Assembly (NCBI GenBank): GCA_030038035.1
Contig: JASHPP010000765.1
Coordinates: 1-5,829 of the forward strand
From: Trebonia sp.
GTDB lineage: Bacteria; Actinomycetota; Actinomycetes; Streptosporangiales; Streptosporangiaceae
Length of the DNA stretch: 5,829 nucleotides
Direction: 5' to 3'
How positions within the stretch are numbered: position 1 is the stretch's first letter; every line of letters begins with the position of its first letter. This document shows positions 5,423 through 5,829 of this stretch, in pieces. The notes under the pieces were generated by a model. That model searched no databases. It was not told the origin of the DNA and saw only the letters and a program-made list of their open reading frames with translations. The position numbers and the translations under genes were made by a program.

Positions 5423-5829
5423 GACGCTTGGCGAGCGACCGCGATCGTGCCGCTGCCAAGTACGGTGTCGCCGCTATAGAGAACCGCCGCCTGGCCGACC
5501 GCCACGGCGCTGGCCGGGCTACGCAGGTTGATCTGCAGCGTTTCGCCATCTTGCCGCGCGCTGCACGGGTGCACCTCGCCATGTGCCCGCAGCTGGACTT
5601 CGCACTGGATCGGCTCGCGCGGCGGCGGGCAGCCGGTCCAGACCGGGCGCTGCGCGGTGATCTCGCGCACCTGCAGGCCGCTGGCCGGGCCGACCGTGAC
5701 CGTGCGGGCCACCGGTTCGATGCTGAGCACGTACCGCGGCGCGCCGTCGGCGGCGGGGCGGTCCACGCGCAGCCCCTTGCGCTGCCCGACGGTGAACCCG
5801 TAGGTGCCCTCGTGCTCGCCGAGCACGGT
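5407..5829 (-). CDS. mnmA: tRNA-specific 2-thiouridylase MnmA (TrmU), C-terminal part (cut by window edge)
   Basis: The last 140 residues of MnmA, which thiolates U34 of the tRNAs for Lys, Glu and Gln in the cytoplasm, using ATP and a persulfide sulfur. The visible part begins TVLGEHEGTYGFTVGQRKGL, the conserved G-x-H-x-G...T-x-GQRKGL motif, followed by PRYVLSIEP and the C-terminal beta-barrel with AVGQAAVLYSGDTVLGSGTI. The ATP-binding PP-loop and both catalytic cysteines lie beyond the right edge. The GTG at 5826-5824 is an internal Val, not the start. The stop TAG (5409-5407) and the last four codons overlap the oxygenase gene on the other strand, and the tail after GTIA (VARQASYTSP) looks slightly long for the family; part of it may have come with the inserted DNA. 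No terminator separates the convergent genes. Confidence 0.95.
   Translation of the reverse strand, partial: TVLGEHEGTYGFTVGQRKGLRVDRPAADGAPRYVLSIEPVARTVTVGPASGLQVREITAQRPVWTGCPPPREPIQCEVQLRAHGEVHPCSARQDGETLQINLRSPASAVAVGQAAVLYSGDTVLGSGTIAVARQASYTSP

Overview
The DNA is strongly G/C-rich, the genes prefer G or C at third codon positions, and the flanks carry mnmA, a short MetE-like gene and ligA. Together these point to an actinomycete (Streptomyces/Streptosporangiales-like); nothing here fixes the genus. The same order of trmU/mnmA, a methionine-synthase-like gene and ligA is known from actinobacterial chromosomes, so the two ends look like conserved core DNA and the middle like an accessory insertion.

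Layout. On the minus strand at the left edge are the 5' end of ligA (220 to 1), a cobalamin-independent methionine-synthase C-domain protein (1254 to 220, sharing one base with ligA), and a 91-residue single-pass membrane protein (1687 to 1412). A 12-bp perfect G/C stem separates the last two genes. At the right edge, also on the minus strand, is the C-terminal part of mnmA (5829 to 5407). Between them, from about 1690 to 5406, lies a plus-strand block: an AT-richer non-coding stretch with several dyads (1688-2200), a GntR/UTRA regulator (2201-3007), a 320-bp spacer, a second GntR/UTRA regulator (3328-4221), a possible 26-codon ORF (4336-4416), an AT-rich promoter-like region, and a P4H-like 2-oxoglutarate/Fe(II) oxygenase (4736-5422). 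The oxygenase stop codon runs 16 bp into the convergent end of mnmA.

How the parts may work together. The core genes do housekeeping: tRNA thiolation, a methyltransferase-type reaction, and DNA ligation. The inserted block looks like a small regulated module. The two GntR proteins are clear paralogues, but the second has lost about seven residues of the winged-helix domain, covering most of helix 2, and has gained a long charged linker; it may be a non-canonical or non-DNA-binding partner. The regions upstream of both genes share a 13-bp element (12 of 13 identical), a candidate common operator. The only obvious effector gene is the oxygenase, which keeps the H-x-D...H iron triad and the 2OG-binding Arg but whose substrate is unknown. 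A short ORF upstream of it begins with a peptide resembling the oxygenase N-terminus. The functional link between regulators and oxygenase is inferred from proximity and orientation only.
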